Shown here piece after piece: positions 40,027-40,890 of a stretch of 40,890 nt of DNA. The position numbers and the translations under genes were made by a program. Origin of the DNA: an uncultured Clostridia bacterium. Its GTDB lineage: Bacteria > Bacillota > Clostridia > Oscillospirales > Acutalibacteraceae. The notes under the pieces are model-generated. The model was given only the letters and a program-made list of their open reading frames with translations, did not search any database and was not told the origin of the DNA. How positions within the stretch are numbered: position 1 is the stretch's first letter; each line of letters starts with the position of its first letter. The stretch covers positions 1 to 40,890 of the forward strand of contig CAMFBH010000017.1 in assembly GCA_945948515.1 (NCBI GenBank), written 5' to 3'.

Positions 40027-40890
40027 ATGAAATCAACGCTTTCGGTTACTCAGGCTAAAAAGCTAATCAGTGATAAACTGAGTCACTTTTTCGGAGTGTC
40101 CGCAAACGAAGCAACCGATGAACAGTATTATAAAGCGGTTGCAATGATTGTTCGTGAGAAACTTTCCGAAATGAACAGCGATTTCCGCCATACTGCAAAT
40201 GAGCAGGATTCAAAGCAGATTTACTATCTTTGCATGGAATTCCTTATGGGAAGATCTCTCAAAAATAATCTTTACAACCTCGGTCTTGAAAAGGTTTTTG
40301 ACGAGGCGCTTTCTTCATACGGAGTTAAGCTTGACAGACTTTATGAGCAGGAGCCCGATGCGGGTCTCGGCAACGGCGGTCTCGGAAGACTTGCGGCATG
40401 CTATCTTGACGGTCTTGCAACAAACGGCTTTCAGTCAATGGGCTATTCAATTCGCTATGAGGCAGGTATTTTCAAGCAGAAGCTTATTGACGGCTGGCAG
40501 ACAGAGCTTCCCGATTTTTGGCTTCCCGGCGGAGATGTCTGGCTTGTTCCCCGCGAGGAGCGCGCTGTTGAAATCAAATTTGAGGGAAGAATAGAGGAAA
40601 GCTGGGACGGTGATTTCCATCATGTTGAGCATAAGGATTACAACTCTGTTGTTGCAATCCCTTATGATATGTATGTTTCCGGTAAAGGCAAGGGCGTTTC
40701 AAGACTCAGACTTTGGGCTTCAAAAAAGCCCGATCTCGATATGAGCCTCTTCAATCAGGGCGAGTATATGAGAGCTATGGAGCGTTCGGCAATGGCTGAG
40801 GCTATTTCAAAGGTACTCTATCCTGCCGATAATAATCCGGAGGGTAAATCTCTTCGTTTGCGCCAGCAGTATTTCCTTGTTTCAGCTTCA
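40027..40890 (+). CDS. glgP: Glycogen/starch alpha-glucan phosphorylase (5' part, cut by window end)
   Basis: This PLP-dependent GT35 enzyme releases glucose-1-phosphate from glycogen or maltodextrin. The frame is open to the window end, giving 288 residues of an expected 750-820. Family motifs are visible: 'YYLCMEFLMGRSLKNNL', 'EPDAGLGNGGLGRLAACYLDG' region (the glycine-rich active-site entrance) and 'GYSIRYEAGIFKQ'. The PLP lysine lies further on and is not in the window. It has its own promoter. It fits the carbohydrate-storage habit of gut Clostridia. Confidence 0.95.
   Translation, partial: MKSTLSVTQAKKLISDKLSHFFGVSANEATDEQYYKAVAMIVREKLSEMNSDFRHTANEQDSKQIYYLCMEFLMGRSLKNNLYNLGLEKVFDEALSSYGVKLDRLYEQEPDAGLGNGGLGRLAACYLDGLATNGFQSMGYSIRYEAGIFKQKLIDGWQTELPDFWLPGGDVWLVPREERAVEIKFEGRIEESWDGDFHHVEHKDYNSVVAIPYDMYVSGKGKGVSRLRLWASKKPDLDMSLFNQGEYMRAMERSAMAEAISKVLYPADNNPEGKSLRLRQQYFLVSAS

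Overview
The window looks like a chromosomal segment from an endospore-forming, low-GC Firmicute, most likely a gut-type Clostridia of the Oscillospiraceae/Ruminococcaceae kind. The sporulation genes spoIIGA, sigE, ytfJ, a DacF-like carboxypeptidase gene and ypeB are present. Shine-Dalgarno sites are strong (AAGGAGG type), and TTG and GTG starts are common. Carbohydrate genes (GH127, GH2 beta-mannosidase, glycogen phosphorylase) and a biotin-dependent carboxyltransferase set fit a fermentative gut anaerobe. This assignment is inferred from gene content, not from a search. I saw no prophage, IS element, CRISPR array, tRNA or rRNA.

Layout. 1-3.7 kb: a MATE transporter, then on the minus strand a GH127 beta-L-arabinofuranosidase and a small membrane protein. 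3.8-7.2 kb: a vitamin B6 module, with a MocR/PdxR-type regulator divergent from a pyridoxal kinase, an ECF-type S component and a small radical SAM protein of the TatD-linked kind. 7.3-8.8 kb: spoIIGA-sigE. 8.9-14.4 kb: a lipoprotein, response regulator, sensor kinase, DUF1385 membrane protein and PrmC. 14.4-19.5 kb: an M50 protease, scpA, scpB, DUF2953, ytfJ, dacF and rluB. 19.5-22.8 kb: a three-gene carboxyltransferase, biotin carrier and 5S/OadA set. 22.9-26.1 kb: a secreted modular surface protein and an NAD-dependent epimerase-like protein. 26.1-27.5 kb: a minus-strand DUF1292 gene flanked by two likely structured RNAs. 27.5-30.9 kb: an M20 peptidase with two membrane proteins (DUF5058 and partner), and a small winged-helix-like protein. 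30.9-33.4 kb: beta-mannosidase. 33.4-35.1 kb (minus): a small helical lipoprotein and YpeB. 35.2-39.9 kb: proB, proA, a DUF5050-like membrane-anchored protein and a polysaccharide flippase. 40.0 kb to the end: glycogen phosphorylase, cut by the window edge.

The most unusual part is the roughly 750-base stretch without a protein gene at 26.74-27.49 kb. It holds a consensus promoter (TTGACA, 16 bp, TATAAT), a nested set of RNA helices closed by an 11-bp long-range stem, a strong Shine-Dalgarno with a 13-codon ORF inside the structure, two three-codon ORFs around a hairpin, and a strong intrinsic terminator. I read it as an abundant noncoding RNA of about 490 nt, possibly of the raiA-motif class or a new class. 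A second candidate RNA, 6S-like in shape, lies next to it on the minus strand behind the DUF1292 gene.

Other points of interest are a transcarboxylase-like gene trio with no membrane sodium-pump subunit beside it, a B6 operon carrying a radical SAM enzyme, and inverted repeats overlapping the ribosome-binding sites of spoIIGA and dacF. There is also a two-component operon whose promoter carries 22-bp-spaced direct repeats.
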